A DNA stretch of 9,490 bases from Actinomycetes bacterium (GTDB lineage: Bacteria; Actinomycetota; Acidimicrobiia; Acidimicrobiales; Palsa-688): NCBI GenBank assembly GCA_021827285.1, contig JAKAWM010000058.1, forward strand, positions 1 through 9,490, read 5' to 3'. A program made the translations under genes and the position numbers. Numbering within the stretch: the first letter of the stretch is position 1; each line of letters opens with the position of its first letter. The notes beneath the pieces are model-generated. The model made no database searches. It was given only the letters and a program-made list of their open reading frames with translations, and was not told where the DNA came from. This document shows, one piece after another, positions 1 to 6,548 of this stretch.

Positions 1-1
1 A

Positions 2-418
2 GACAAGGTGCGTGGACTTAATTTGGGGGCTAGCGACTATATTACAAAGCCTTTTTCATTTGAGGAGCTCCTGGCCCGGGTGCGCTCAGCCCTACGAGCC
101 AGTGCACAAATGATCCCGACCGAACTGAGCGTCGGTGGCCTGACTTTGGACCTCCTCACAAAGGTGGCCCAGCGCGGGGGACGCCGCATCGAGCTCGCCC
201 CCCGTGAGTGGGCGCTGCTCGAACTGCTAATGCGCCATCCCACTCACGTCGTCTCGCGTACCCGGGTCATGAGCGAGGTTTTCGGTTATGACTTTGACGC
301 TGGCAGCAACGTCGTCGATGTCTACATTGGCTACCTGCGACGCAAGATCAACTCTCCTGGAGAAGAGCAACTGATCAAGACGGTGCGCGGTGCGGGTTAC
401 CGTTTCATCTCGCCCTGA
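2..418 (+). CDS. Response regulator, OmpR/PhoB family, C-terminal part (5' truncated by window)
   Basis: This is the end of a two-component response regulator that binds DNA as a winged-helix transcription factor once phosphorylated by a partner histidine kinase. The frame is open to the window edge. The first 30 or so visible residues are the end of the receiver domain: GASDYITKPFSFEELLARVR contains the conserved Lys-Pro (KPF) of the receiver active site and the last helix. A linker follows, then a complete OmpR/PhoB effector domain: the beta-strand start VGGLTLDLLT, LAPREWALLELLMRHP, the recognition-helix region SRTRVMSEVFGYDF, VVDVYIGYLRRKI, and the wing ending in TVRGAGYRF. The phosphoacceptor Asp lies outside the window. 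The gene ends convergently with the oxidoreductase operon, and its partner kinase is not visible. The family call is firm; the signal and target genes cannot be inferred. Confidence 0.95.
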   Translation, partial: DKVRGLNLGASDYITKPFSFEELLARVRSALRASAQMIPTELSVGGLTLDLLTKVAQRGGRRIELAPREWALLELLMRHPTHVVSRTRVMSEVFGYDFDAGSNVVDVYIGYLRRKINSPGEEQLIKTVRGAGYRFISP

Positions 419-422
419 GGGC
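412..422 (+). terminator. Weak hairpin overlapping the response-regulator stop
   Basis: GCCC-TGA-GGGC forms a 4-bp stem whose loop is the stop codon itself, followed by CCGCTTTCCTT. The stem is short and there is no clean T-run, so a terminator role is only possible. The rest of the 71-bp convergent gap (419-489) holds no gene. On the minus strand it offers only a small GAGG/CCTC hairpin (plus-strand 463-475) that could end the oxidoreductase operon. Confidence 0.2.
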
Positions 423-489
423 CCGCTTTCCTTGCTAGGTGCAACGCCGGGCGCTCTCAGCGAGGTCGCCCTCTTGACTAGTGATTGAT

Positions 490-1920
490 CTAATGCTCCT
501 CGAGCGCCAGCTTGGCCCCCAGGCGGAAAGCCTCTTCATTTACCGGCACCATGGCTGGCTTATCCCTGAGAAGGGCGCGCAGTGCGGTCAGGAAGCTCTC
601 CTCAGGCAGCAGTTTCGACACGGCCTGCAGCGCGCCGAGGGCGACGACGTTCTTCACCAACGGCGTGCCCAGGTCCTTGGCCGCGCCAGTCAGGGGGACG
701 GGGACGGGGATAGCGCCGGCGGCCAGAGCGCTCGGTACGGCGTGGACGACTGTACTGTCGTACAGCACAATCCCTCCGGTCCGGACAGTAGGGCCAAACC
801 TGGCCAGGCTGGGTGCGTTGAAAGCGACCAGTACGTGCGGCCGGGGAGCCGCGGGCGAAAGCACCTGGTGCTTGGCCACGTGGACGTCGGCATAAGAAGT
901 GCCGCCGCGTGACTCTGGCCCGTAGCTGGGGATGAGCGTTGAGTCAAAGCCCTCGTTGATGGCGGCGCGGGCGATCACCATGGCTGCGGTCTGAGCCCCA
1001 TCGCCCCCCGCGCCCGCCAGCTTCAGGCTGATGTCCTCGGGGTCGAGGTGCTCGGCGAACCCGTGGGCAAACCGGGCTTCGCGGGTCGTGCCGGCACCTA
1101 TGGCCTGCAGCGTCTCGTCGGGATCGAACCTCGGGCTGGGTATGGGGGGGTAGTTTGGCCCGTCAGTTATGTCCTTCTTGACGCCGAGAGGGAATACCGG
1201 CACCATGTTGTCCCTGACCCAATCCTCAGCCGCCTCGGGGTCGAGGCCCAGATGGACAGGGCACTCCGAGAGGACTTCGATGAAGGCGAAGCCTTTGCCG
1301 TTGACCTGGAGCCCGAGAGCCTTCTTGATGGCTCGCTTGGCGTGTACCCTCCGCCGGTTGTCGTAGAGGGCGACCCTCTCGACGTAAACAGACCCGTCAA
1401 GGCCAGCGATCATTTCGGCCATCCGCAGGGGACGGCCGGCAAACAGCCCCCGGCCTTCTACGGTCGTCGTCGTATGCTGGCCCAGAAGAGTGGTCGGAGC
1501 CATTTGGCCCCCGGTCATACCGTAGATTGCGTTGTTGACGAAGATCACCGTAATCGGTATACCCAGCTGTGCCGTGCTAACTATCTCCGCTAGGCCTATG
1601 GAGGCGAGATCGCCATCACCTTGGTAGGCGATCACGATCGAACCCGGGTTGGCCGTCTTGTGGCCTATGGCCACTGCCGGAGCGCGACCATGAGCGGCTT
1701 GAGAATTGCCCACGTCGAAGTAGTAGTACATGAAAACCGAGCACCCGACGGGGGAGATGAGCACTGTGCGGTCTTGGGTACCCAGCTCATCGATGGCTTG
1801 CGCCAGGTACTTCTGCACCAACCCGTGCCCGCACCCAGGGCAGTAGGTGGTGGAATGCGCGTTCACCCCTTCGCCACGATTGTGCCGATCAAAGGAACGA
1901 TAGAAAACTGAGCTCGGCAT
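490..1920 (-). CDS. 2-oxoacid:ferredoxin oxidoreductase, fused beta (TPP-binding) and gamma subunits
   Basis: Together with the alpha chain encoded just upstream, this cytoplasmic enzyme oxidatively decarboxylates a 2-oxoacid with CoA, giving acyl-CoA, CO2 and reduced ferredoxin. The 476 residues hold two domains. Residues 20-240 are the beta subunit: CPGCGHG (Cys27, Cys30), Cys60 in SPVGCS and Cys220 in SECPVH are the expected ligands of the proximal [4Fe-4S] cluster, and GDGD (101-104) with NNAIYGMTGGQ (129-139) is the thiamine-diphosphate/Mg motif. After a proline-rich linker, residues about 297-476 are the gamma subunit, with GAGGDGAQTAA and SYGPESRGGTSYADVH. In many organisms beta and gamma are separate genes. 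The ATG at 1920 shares its A with the alpha-gene stop (TGATG), and GGAGGTGG lies 7 bases upstream, so translation is probably coupled. VOR/KOR-type is the closest family; the 2-oxoacid used cannot be read from sequence. Confidence 0.93.
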   Translation of the reverse strand: MPSSVFYRSFDRHNRGEGVNAHSTTYCPGCGHGLVQKYLAQAIDELGTQDRTVLISPVGCSVFMYYYFDVGNSQAAHGRAPAVAIGHKTANPGSIVIAYQGDGDLASIGLAEIVSTAQLGIPITVIFVNNAIYGMTGGQMAPTTLLGQHTTTTVEGRGLFAGRPLRMAEMIAGLDGSVYVERVALYDNRRRVHAKRAIKKALGLQVNGKGFAFIEVLSECPVHLGLDPEAAEDWVRDNMVPVFPLGVKKDITDGPNYPPIPSPRFDPDETLQAIGAGTTREARFAHGFAEHLDPEDISLKLAGAGGDGAQTAAMVIARAAINEGFDSTLIPSYGPESRGGTSYADVHVAKHQVLSPAAPRPHVLVAFNAPSLARFGPTVRTGGIVLYDSTVVHAVPSALAAGAIPVPVPLTGAAKDLGTPLVKNVVALGALQAVSKLLPEESFLTALRALLRDKPAMVPVNEEAFRLGAKLALEEH

Positions 1921-3323
1921 CAGGGCACCACCTCCAACTTGGCCACGTGGTCCACGATCTCGCTCTGCGAAGGAAGGATCCCCCCCATCCGGCGGACATG
2001 GGTGACCCGGGGCGGCGTAGGGGTACCCGCGTGGCTCAGGGCCAGCCTGAGCTCGTCCTCCAATTGCCCGCTACTCGCCTCCACGACGACCAACTCCTTC
2101 GCCCTGTGCAGGGGGCCCCGAAAACGGTCGAGGGGAAATGGCCATAGTGTGATCGGCCGCAATAGGCCAACCCGGTGGCCTCTTTCACGCAGTTCCTTCA
2201 CCGCACCTTTGGCAATCTGGGAAGGCGTGTTGCACGCCAGCAGGAGGATGTCGGCATCGTTGCACCAGAAAAGTTCCGCCCGTTGTTCCGCGCTGGTGAT
2301 CTGCTCGTATTTCTCGTTCAAGCGGAAATTGTGGCTCTCCAGCAGTTCGGGGTCCAGCTCCACTGAGCATATGAGGTTGCCCCGGTGGGAGCGGTCCCCG
2401 TACACAGCCCAGCGGGGGATACCTGGGACCACCATGTACTTGGGCAGCTGGACCTTTCCGGTCATCTGGCCCAAATAGCCATCGCCCAGGACGACAACTG
2501 GGTTGCGGTACTTGAAGGCAAGCTCAAAAGCCAGCATCGTCAGGTCGAGCATCTCCTGAGGACTGGCCGGCGCTAGCACTATGGCGTGAGTATTACCGTG
2601 GCCGAGCCCCCGGCAAGCGAGCTTGATGTCCGACTGTTCGGGCCCGATGTTGCCGAGCCCCGGACCTCCCCGCATGACGTTCACAAAGACGGCGGGGATC
2701 TCGGACCCGATCATGTACGAGATACCCTCCAGCATCAGGCTGAAGCCCGGGGAGCTGGTAAAGGTCATGCACGGCTTGCCAGCGCCGCCCGCCCCGTACA
2801 TGATATTGACCGTCGCCACCTCGCTGACTGCCTGCAAGAAAATGCCGCCAAGCGTTGGAAGGACGCGCGCCATTAGTTCGGCGCCCTCGGTAGACGGGGT
2901 TATGGGGTAGCCGAAGACATGGCGGCAGCCGGCCAGGAGTGCTCCCAATGCCGCGGCGTAAGTCCCCTTGATGAACAGGGGTTGCCGATCCGGCAGTGCA
3001 ACCGTTTGGTCGGGCCATGGCTCAGGCTCAGGTATGCCTCCTGGGGCCGCGACAAGCTCAAGGGCGTGCCCGGGCCGCTCAGCAGCTTCGTCCCCCTCGC
3101 CCGCCAACCTTAGCCCGTAGGGCTCCGGACAGGCGTCGATGCACAGGCCGCAGCTGTTGCAGTTCGTCAGGTCCAGGGATATGGGCACCAGGCCCGTCTC
3201 CGGGTTGATCTGGGCCCCGAGGGTGAAACAGTCTTTTACGCAGCTGCGGATGCACCTCCCGCAGCCTTTGCAGTACTCAGGCACGAGGAAAGGCTTGGGC
3301 CTCTCGGTCAGGGAGCTGGTCAT
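1920..3323 (-). CDS. vorB: 2-oxoacid:ferredoxin oxidoreductase, fused ferredoxin (delta) and alpha subunit, VorB-like
   Basis: This is the partner of the beta-gamma chain. The 467-residue protein starts with a two-cluster ferredoxin domain: Cys18, Cys21, Cys24, Cys28 and Cys55, Cys58, Cys61, Cys65-Pro, each CxxCxxCxxxC, with an extra Cys32. After a Pro/Glu-rich linker, the alpha domain begins near residue 115 with KGTYAAALGALLAGC and FGYPITP (substrate/CoA-side motif). It continues with SEVATVNIMYGAGGAGKP, TSSPGFSLMLEGISYM and VNVMRGGPGLGNIGPEQSD. These blocks resemble VorB (3-methyl-2-oxobutanoate:ferredoxin oxidoreductase) more than classical pyruvate enzymes, but family names are poor guides to substrate. 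The start is the ATG at 3323 because AAGGAGGT sits 5 bases upstream and the ferredoxin domain follows directly. An open frame continues 83 codons further upstream (to 3572), but it has no domain and would overlap the divergent gene's start. First gene of the two-gene operon. Confidence 0.93.
   Translation of the reverse strand: MTSSLTERPKPFLVPEYCKGCGRCIRSCVKDCFTLGAQINPETGLVPISLDLTNCNSCGLCIDACPEPYGLRLAGEGDEAAERPGHALELVAAPGGIPEPEPWPDQTVALPDRQPLFIKGTYAAALGALLAGCRHVFGYPITPSTEGAELMARVLPTLGGIFLQAVSEVATVNIMYGAGGAGKPCMTFTSSPGFSLMLEGISYMIGSEIPAVFVNVMRGGPGLGNIGPEQSDIKLACRGLGHGNTHAIVLAPASPQEMLDLTMLAFELAFKYRNPVVVLGDGYLGQMTGKVQLPKYMVVPGIPRWAVYGDRSHRGNLICSVELDPELLESHNFRLNEKYEQITSAEQRAELFWCNDADILLLACNTPSQIAKGAVKELRERGHRVGLLRPITLWPFPLDRFRGPLHRAKELVVVEASSGQLEDELRLALSHAGTPTPPRVTHVRRMGGILPSQSEIVDHVAKLEVVP
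1928..1935 (-). promoter_or_regulatory. Ribosome binding site for the beta-gamma gene
   Basis: GGAGGTGG on the minus strand lies 7 bases before the ATG at 1920, inside the end of the alpha gene. It supports independent or coupled re-initiation at the TGATG junction. Confidence 0.75.
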
Positions 3324-3327
3324 GACC

Positions 3328-3335
3328 ACCTCCTT
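3328..3335 (-). promoter_or_regulatory. Ribosome binding site deciding the alpha-subunit start
   Basis: AAGGAGGT, a near-perfect anti-16S match, lies 4-5 bases before the ATG at 3323. It rules in this start over the longer open frame. Confidence 0.88.
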
Positions 3336-3558
3336 CGCCCCTTGCATGTGGCGAGGCGATCTCGGGAGTTGATGGCCCGGTAAGGCCTCATTGTTTACAT
3401 CATGGCCCCAGGGGCGAAGCCCAACTAGGTCATTCGGTCTGATCCTGAGGGACAGAAGACCTCTCTTGACGCTCAACCAGTGACCTCCGGCCCTAGGAGC
3501 TGCCGCGGGACGGCGGGACACTGGACCGAGTAACCGAAGAGGTACAAAGTCGAAGAGC

Positions 3559-3565
3559 AAGGTGG
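3559..3565 (+). promoter_or_regulatory. Ribosome binding site deciding the acyl-CoA synthetase start
   Basis: AAGGTGG lies 5 bases before the ATG at 3571 and favours that codon over the in-frame GTG at 3562, which overlaps the site itself. Confidence 0.7.
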
Positions 3566-3570
3566 TCGAC

Positions 3571-5751
3571 ATGACCGAGCTGGACGGCGACCTGCATCTC
3601 CAGCTGGCTGGCCTACGGCCGGCGATGGACAGCTTCCTCCGCCCTCAAGCCATCGCTGTCGTTGGGGCCAGCTCCGACCCGGGCACCCTTTCGGGCCTCC
3701 TCTTCGCCAATCTTGCCGGTAGTGGTTTTGGCGGTGCCGTCCTCCCCGTCAACAAACGTCACCCCTCTATCCAGGGCGTCGCCGCCTATCCCGACTTGGT
3801 GTCATGTCCGGTAGTCCCCGATCTGGTGGTCGTGTGCGTGCCTGCTCCGGCTGTGGGCGCTGTAATCGCAGAAGCTGGCAGGCTCGGCGTCAAGGCCGTC
3901 TGCGTTATCTCGGCTGGGTTTGCGGAAACCGGGGAAGCGGGGTCGGACCTGCAGGACGCCCTGGCCAGAGAGGCCCTCGCCCACGGCACCAGGCTGGTGG
4001 GGCCGAATTGCGCGGGGGTAGTGGGAGGTGAGGGCGATCTGAGGTTCAATGCCACTTTCGGGCGAATAGTGCCTCCCCCTGGGAACATTTCGGTGATCAG
4101 CCAGTCTGGTGCTTTCGGCCTGGGGGTGCTCGAAATGATGGGCGAGCGGGGTCTCGGGCTCCGCAACTTCGTGTCCATAGGCAACACGGCCGACCTCGCC
4201 ATAGCAGACTTTCTGTTGTACTGGGGCACAGATCCGGGTACTGAGCTGGTGCTCCTCTACCTCGAGTCAGTGCCCGAACCCCGGCGCTTCATGCGTGTAG
4301 CCAAGCAGGTCAGCGCCCGTGTGCCAATAGTTGTGCTGAAGGCGGGCCGCACGGATGCTGGCCGGCGGGGAGCAGCCTCGCACACGGCGGCGCTCTCCTC
4401 GGGCGATGTCGCGGTAGACGCTCTGCTCCACCAGGCGGGCGCCATCCGGGCGGAGTCGGTTGAGGAGGTCCTTGACCTGGCAGCGCTGCTGAGCCTTCAC
4501 CACAGGTACCCGGGGCGTCGGGTAGGCATCGTCACCAATGGCGGCGGGTCGGGTGTGATAGCGGCGGACGCCTGCGAGTCCAACGGGCTCGTAGTGCCCG
4601 AAGTCAGCCCAGCAACCGCTGATCGCCTCCGTGCCTGGCTTCCAACGGAGGCAAGCGTGGCCAACCCCATCGACATGATCGCCAGCGCCAGCGAGGGCCA
4701 ATATCGCGAGGTGGCCCAAGTCGTCGGGCAATCAGGCGATGTCGACGTTGTCATGGTTGTGTTCAACGTGCCGGTACTGACGCCGGCAACCGCGGTAGCT
4801 CGAGAATTGGCGGCTGCGCACAATCACATCGGCGCTGAGGTGCCGATCGTGGCGGTTTTTCTGAACCGTGACGGGCCGCCACCGTCCTTGCGCCAAGCCG
4901 GCATCGCCTCCTTTGTGTTCCCAGAGGGGGCGGCTCGCGCCCTAGCCGCCGCCGTCACCTGGAACGAGGCACGTGACCGGCTCCCAGCAGAGCGGGTACA
5001 ACCGAGAACCCGGCCCGCCTCCGTTGGTACCTTCCTGGCCGAGGCCCGGTTGCGTGCCCGTGACGGTTGGCTCGGCTTTGGTGACACGGAGGCACTGCTG
5101 GAGTCCTACGGCATCGCCGTCCCCAAGTCTGTAACGGCCCGTACCCCGCACGAGGCAGGGCTGGTCCAGTCCAAGCTCCGCCGCCCGGTTGTGGTTAAGG
5201 TCGCCGCCCCCATCCACAAAAGCGATATCGGTGGAGTGAGGCTGGACGTCTCAACGCCGGGGGCGGCCGCTGAGGCCGTTCGGGGGATCCGTGCTGACCT
5301 GGAGGCCGCCGGGGTGGCCGATCTGGGGGACGAGCTTGTGGTGCAGGAGCAGATAACGGAGGGCCAAGAAATGATTGCCGGGTTCAATCGTGACCCCCTT
5401 CTGGGCCCGCTGGTGGTGGCAGGCCTGGGCGGAAGGCTTGTCGAGTTGATGGGTGACGTGGCTGTGCGGGTGTCGCCCCTCACCGACCTTGACGTGACGG
5501 AAATGGTCCAGTCGCTGCGCTCTTACCGGCTGCTTACGGGCTACCGGGGGAGCCCGGTCCTCGACTTGGATGCTTTCCATAATGTATTGAAGGCGGTATC
5601 GGCCGTCGCCGAGGAGTGCCCCGAGATCGCCGAGATGGACCTCAACCCAGTATTTGTGTTGGACAAGGGCGCCATGGTCGTGGACGCACGAGTGCGCTTG
5701 TACATGCAGCCAGGCGCCGGGCCGGTAACATCCCGGAAGTGGGGAAGCTGA
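3571..5751 (+). CDS. Acetate/acyl-CoA synthetase, ADP-forming (NDP-forming acyl-CoA ligase), single-chain alpha-beta
   Basis: It converts acyl-CoA + ADP + Pi to the free acid + CoA + ATP by substrate-level phosphorylation and may run in reverse. The 726-residue protein has the full alpha-beta order. The N-terminal CoA-binding Rossmann domain has AIAVVGASSDPGTLSG near residue 30 and LVGPNCAGVV near 145. Succinyl-CoA-synthetase-like flavodoxin domains follow, with SVISQSGAFG and IVVLKAGRTDAGRRGAASHT, where His271 is the expected first phosphohistidine. After a second such domain (VGIVTNGGGSG), the C-terminal ATP-grasp domain begins near 500 with RPVVVKVAAPIHKSDIGGV, where His549 is the expected second phosphohistidine. 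Entamoeba histolytica ACD uses an equivalent pair (His252 and His533 as I recall them), with nearly the same spacing. The end carries EMDLNPVFV, typical of ATP-grasp. It is divergent from the oxidoreductase operon, its natural acyl-CoA source. Acid specificity is not readable. Confidence 0.95.
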   Translation: MTELDGDLHLQLAGLRPAMDSFLRPQAIAVVGASSDPGTLSGLLFANLAGSGFGGAVLPVNKRHPSIQGVAAYPDLVSCPVVPDLVVVCVPAPAVGAVIAEAGRLGVKAVCVISAGFAETGEAGSDLQDALAREALAHGTRLVGPNCAGVVGGEGDLRFNATFGRIVPPPGNISVISQSGAFGLGVLEMMGERGLGLRNFVSIGNTADLAIADFLLYWGTDPGTELVLLYLESVPEPRRFMRVAKQVSARVPIVVLKAGRTDAGRRGAASHTAALSSGDVAVDALLHQAGAIRAESVEEVLDLAALLSLHHRYPGRRVGIVTNGGGSGVIAADACESNGLVVPEVSPATADRLRAWLPTEASVANPIDMIASASEGQYREVAQVVGQSGDVDVVMVVFNVPVLTPATAVARELAAAHNHIGAEVPIVAVFLNRDGPPPSLRQAGIASFVFPEGAARALAAAVTWNEARDRLPAERVQPRTRPASVGTFLAEARLRARDGWLGFGDTEALLESYGIAVPKSVTARTPHEAGLVQSKLRRPVVVKVAAPIHKSDIGGVRLDVSTPGAAAEAVRGIRADLEAAGVADLGDELVVQEQITEGQEMIAGFNRDPLLGPLVVAGLGGRLVELMGDVAVRVSPLTDLDVTEMVQSLRSYRLLTGYRGSPVLDLDAFHNVLKAVSAVAEECPEIAEMDLNPVFVLDKGAMVVDARVRLYMQPGAGPVTSRKWGS

Positions 5752-6017
5752 AGCTCGACTTGCACGACATTTACAACAAGGGCGACTTGATCGACGAGGC
5801 CCTCCGCGCCGTCATCGATGAAGCCGTCCGGACCAGGGCAAGCGAGGTCGAGATCATCCCCGGCAAAGGGTCAGGGCAGTTGAAAAAACGTGTGCTCCGG
5901 TTCCTGGACGAAAAGGAGATCAAGGCTCTCTACCATCGCGTTGAGAAGGACTCGGACAATTTTGGACGGGTGTTTGTGCACTTCAGGTGGAAGTCAGCAC
6001 GCCGCCGGTCAGGGTGA
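5739..6017 (+). CDS. Stand-alone small Smr-domain protein
   Basis: This 92-residue protein is nothing more than a Smr (MutS2 C-terminal-like) domain. Smr domains bind and often nick branched DNA or RNA. The sequence shows LDLHD at residues 6-10, where the family usually has LDLHG, and IIPGKGSGQLKKRVLRFL at about 39-56, where longer Smr proteins have HGxGxG: Pro41-Gly-Lys replaces the usual His-Gly. The end, ALYHRVEKDSDNFGRVFVHF, is a conserved tail in this short subfamily. The GTG at 5739 is chosen because the domain begins at once and the gene then overlaps the synthetase stop by 13 bases, implying translational coupling. Its ribosome binding site is poor, which fits coupling. An upstream in-frame ATG at 5616 would add 41 residues of unconserved, synthetase-shadow sequence. 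No metabolic link to the synthetase is known. The Smr call is firm; biological role and catalytic competence are open. Confidence 0.85.
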   Translation: MGKLKLDLHDIYNKGDLIDEALRAVIDEAVRTRASEVEIIPGKGSGQLKKRVLRFLDEKEIKALYHRVEKDSDNFGRVFVHFRWKSARRRSG

Positions 6018-6154
6018 AAGGTGTTTGACCAGTAGTGGCTCGTCTGGTCGCGGCTGGGCCCCTTCACTGAACCATCACATCCAGCACATCGGTACACCAT
6101 CGCTCGGTTCGACATTTAGGTTTGTGAATGGGCAGGTACGTGGAGGAGGCAGAG
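6018..6154 (+). other. Gap between the Smr gene and the small membrane-protein gene
   Basis: These 137 bases hold no recognisable gene. TTGACC (6025-6030) resembles a -35 box, but nothing like a -10 lies at the right distance. The last 15 bases hold the ribosome binding site of the next gene. Confidence 0.4.
6142..6149 (+). promoter_or_regulatory. Ribosome binding site deciding the small membrane-protein start
   Basis: GGAGGAGG lies 5 bases before the ATG at 6155. The upstream in-frame ATG at 6128 has no comparable site and would place this sequence inside the coding region. Confidence 0.75.
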
Positions 6155-6487
6155 ATGTCAGGCCCTGAGCTCATAGCTTTCGCAGTTTTCGGAAGCGTGC
6201 TAATTGTACTTACCAGTGCGGTGGGAGCGGTAGCCGTTACACGAAAAGCCGGCTACTCCGGTTGGTGGGCGGCAACCATTTTTATCCCCGTCGTCGGGTT
6301 CATAATGTTCCTCGTTTTCGCCTTTTCGAGGTGGCCGGTCCAACGCCGCTTGGACCAGGCCGAGCACCGATCGGCTCGCAACCGGGCCGAGGGGCCGCCA
6401 GGCGCGCCACTGCTTGCCTGGTCGGGCACAACAGGTCGGAGCCACGGCTTGGCTGGGTCGAGGGCCTGGGATCCCTGCGTGCGCTGA
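6155..6487 (+). CDS. Small two-helix membrane protein, unknown function
   Basis: I do not recognise a named family. The 110-residue product begins MSGPEL and has a first hydrophobic segment at about residues 5-28 (IAFAVFGSVLIVLTSAVGAV). A short basic turn, TRKAGYSGWW, follows, then a second hydrophobic segment at about 40-58 (ATIFIPVVGFIMFLVFAF), and SRWPVQRRL. This layout, with a Gly-Trp-Trp turn and an Arg-Trp-Pro exit, is common in short actinobacterial membrane proteins of unknown role. By charge, both ends may face the cytoplasm. Residues from about 65 on are Arg/Gly/Pro-rich with low complexity and may be disordered or, less likely, out-of-frame read-through. The strong ribosome binding site and hydrophobic pattern support expression. 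No link to the flanking genes can be shown. Confidence 0.62.
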   Translation: MSGPELIAFAVFGSVLIVLTSAVGAVAVTRKAGYSGWWAATIFIPVVGFIMFLVFAFSRWPVQRRLDQAEHRSARNRAEGPPGAPLLAWSGTTGRSHGLAGSRAWDPCVR

Positions 6488-6548
6488 GCCCGGGTGAGGA
6501 GGTGGCCCCAGGCTTGGTGGCTCGCCGCCAGGCCAGGCTGGTTGGGCC
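6488..6548 (+). repeat. GC-rich inverted and direct repeats between the membrane-protein gene and mgsA
   Basis: This 61-bp gap contains CCAGGCTTGG and CCAGGCTGG as near-direct repeats and several self-complementary blocks (GGTGGC with GCCGCC, GGCCC with GGGCC). These can form GC-rich hairpins but without a T-run. It may weakly separate the two genes. A GGAGGTGG motif at 6498-6505 is too far from the mgsA ATG at 6549 to serve it. Confidence 0.3.

Larger units (their letters stand above)
3324..3570. promoter_or_regulatory. Divergent control region between the oxidoreductase operon and the acyl-CoA synthetase
   Basis: These 247 bases separate two divergently transcribed units and must hold both promoters. 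An AT island (TTGTTTACAT, 3391-3400) stands out in otherwise GC-rich DNA and is the likeliest melting or operator site for the minus-strand operon, but no -35 lies at proper spacing. On the plus strand, TACAAA (3543-3548) with TGGACC (3522-3527, 15-bp spacer) is a weak -10/-35 pair, and TTGACG (3466-3471) lacks a convincing -10. No clear repressor palindrome was found. No gene is supported here: the minus frame is open only by GC bias. Confidence 0.6.

Noticed and set aside
1048..1593. 181-codon plus-strand open frame
   Set aside because: Antisense shadow of the beta subunit; the minus-strand reading contains the thiamine and cluster motifs.
3324..3572. 83-residue N-terminal extension of the alpha-subunit gene
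   Set aside because: The frame is open only through GC bias, has no recognisable domain, overlaps the start of the divergent gene, and the consensus ribosome binding site is at 3328-3335.
6025..6053. Promoter starting from TTGACC
   Set aside because: No -10-like hexamer at 16-18 bases; the region there is GC-rich.
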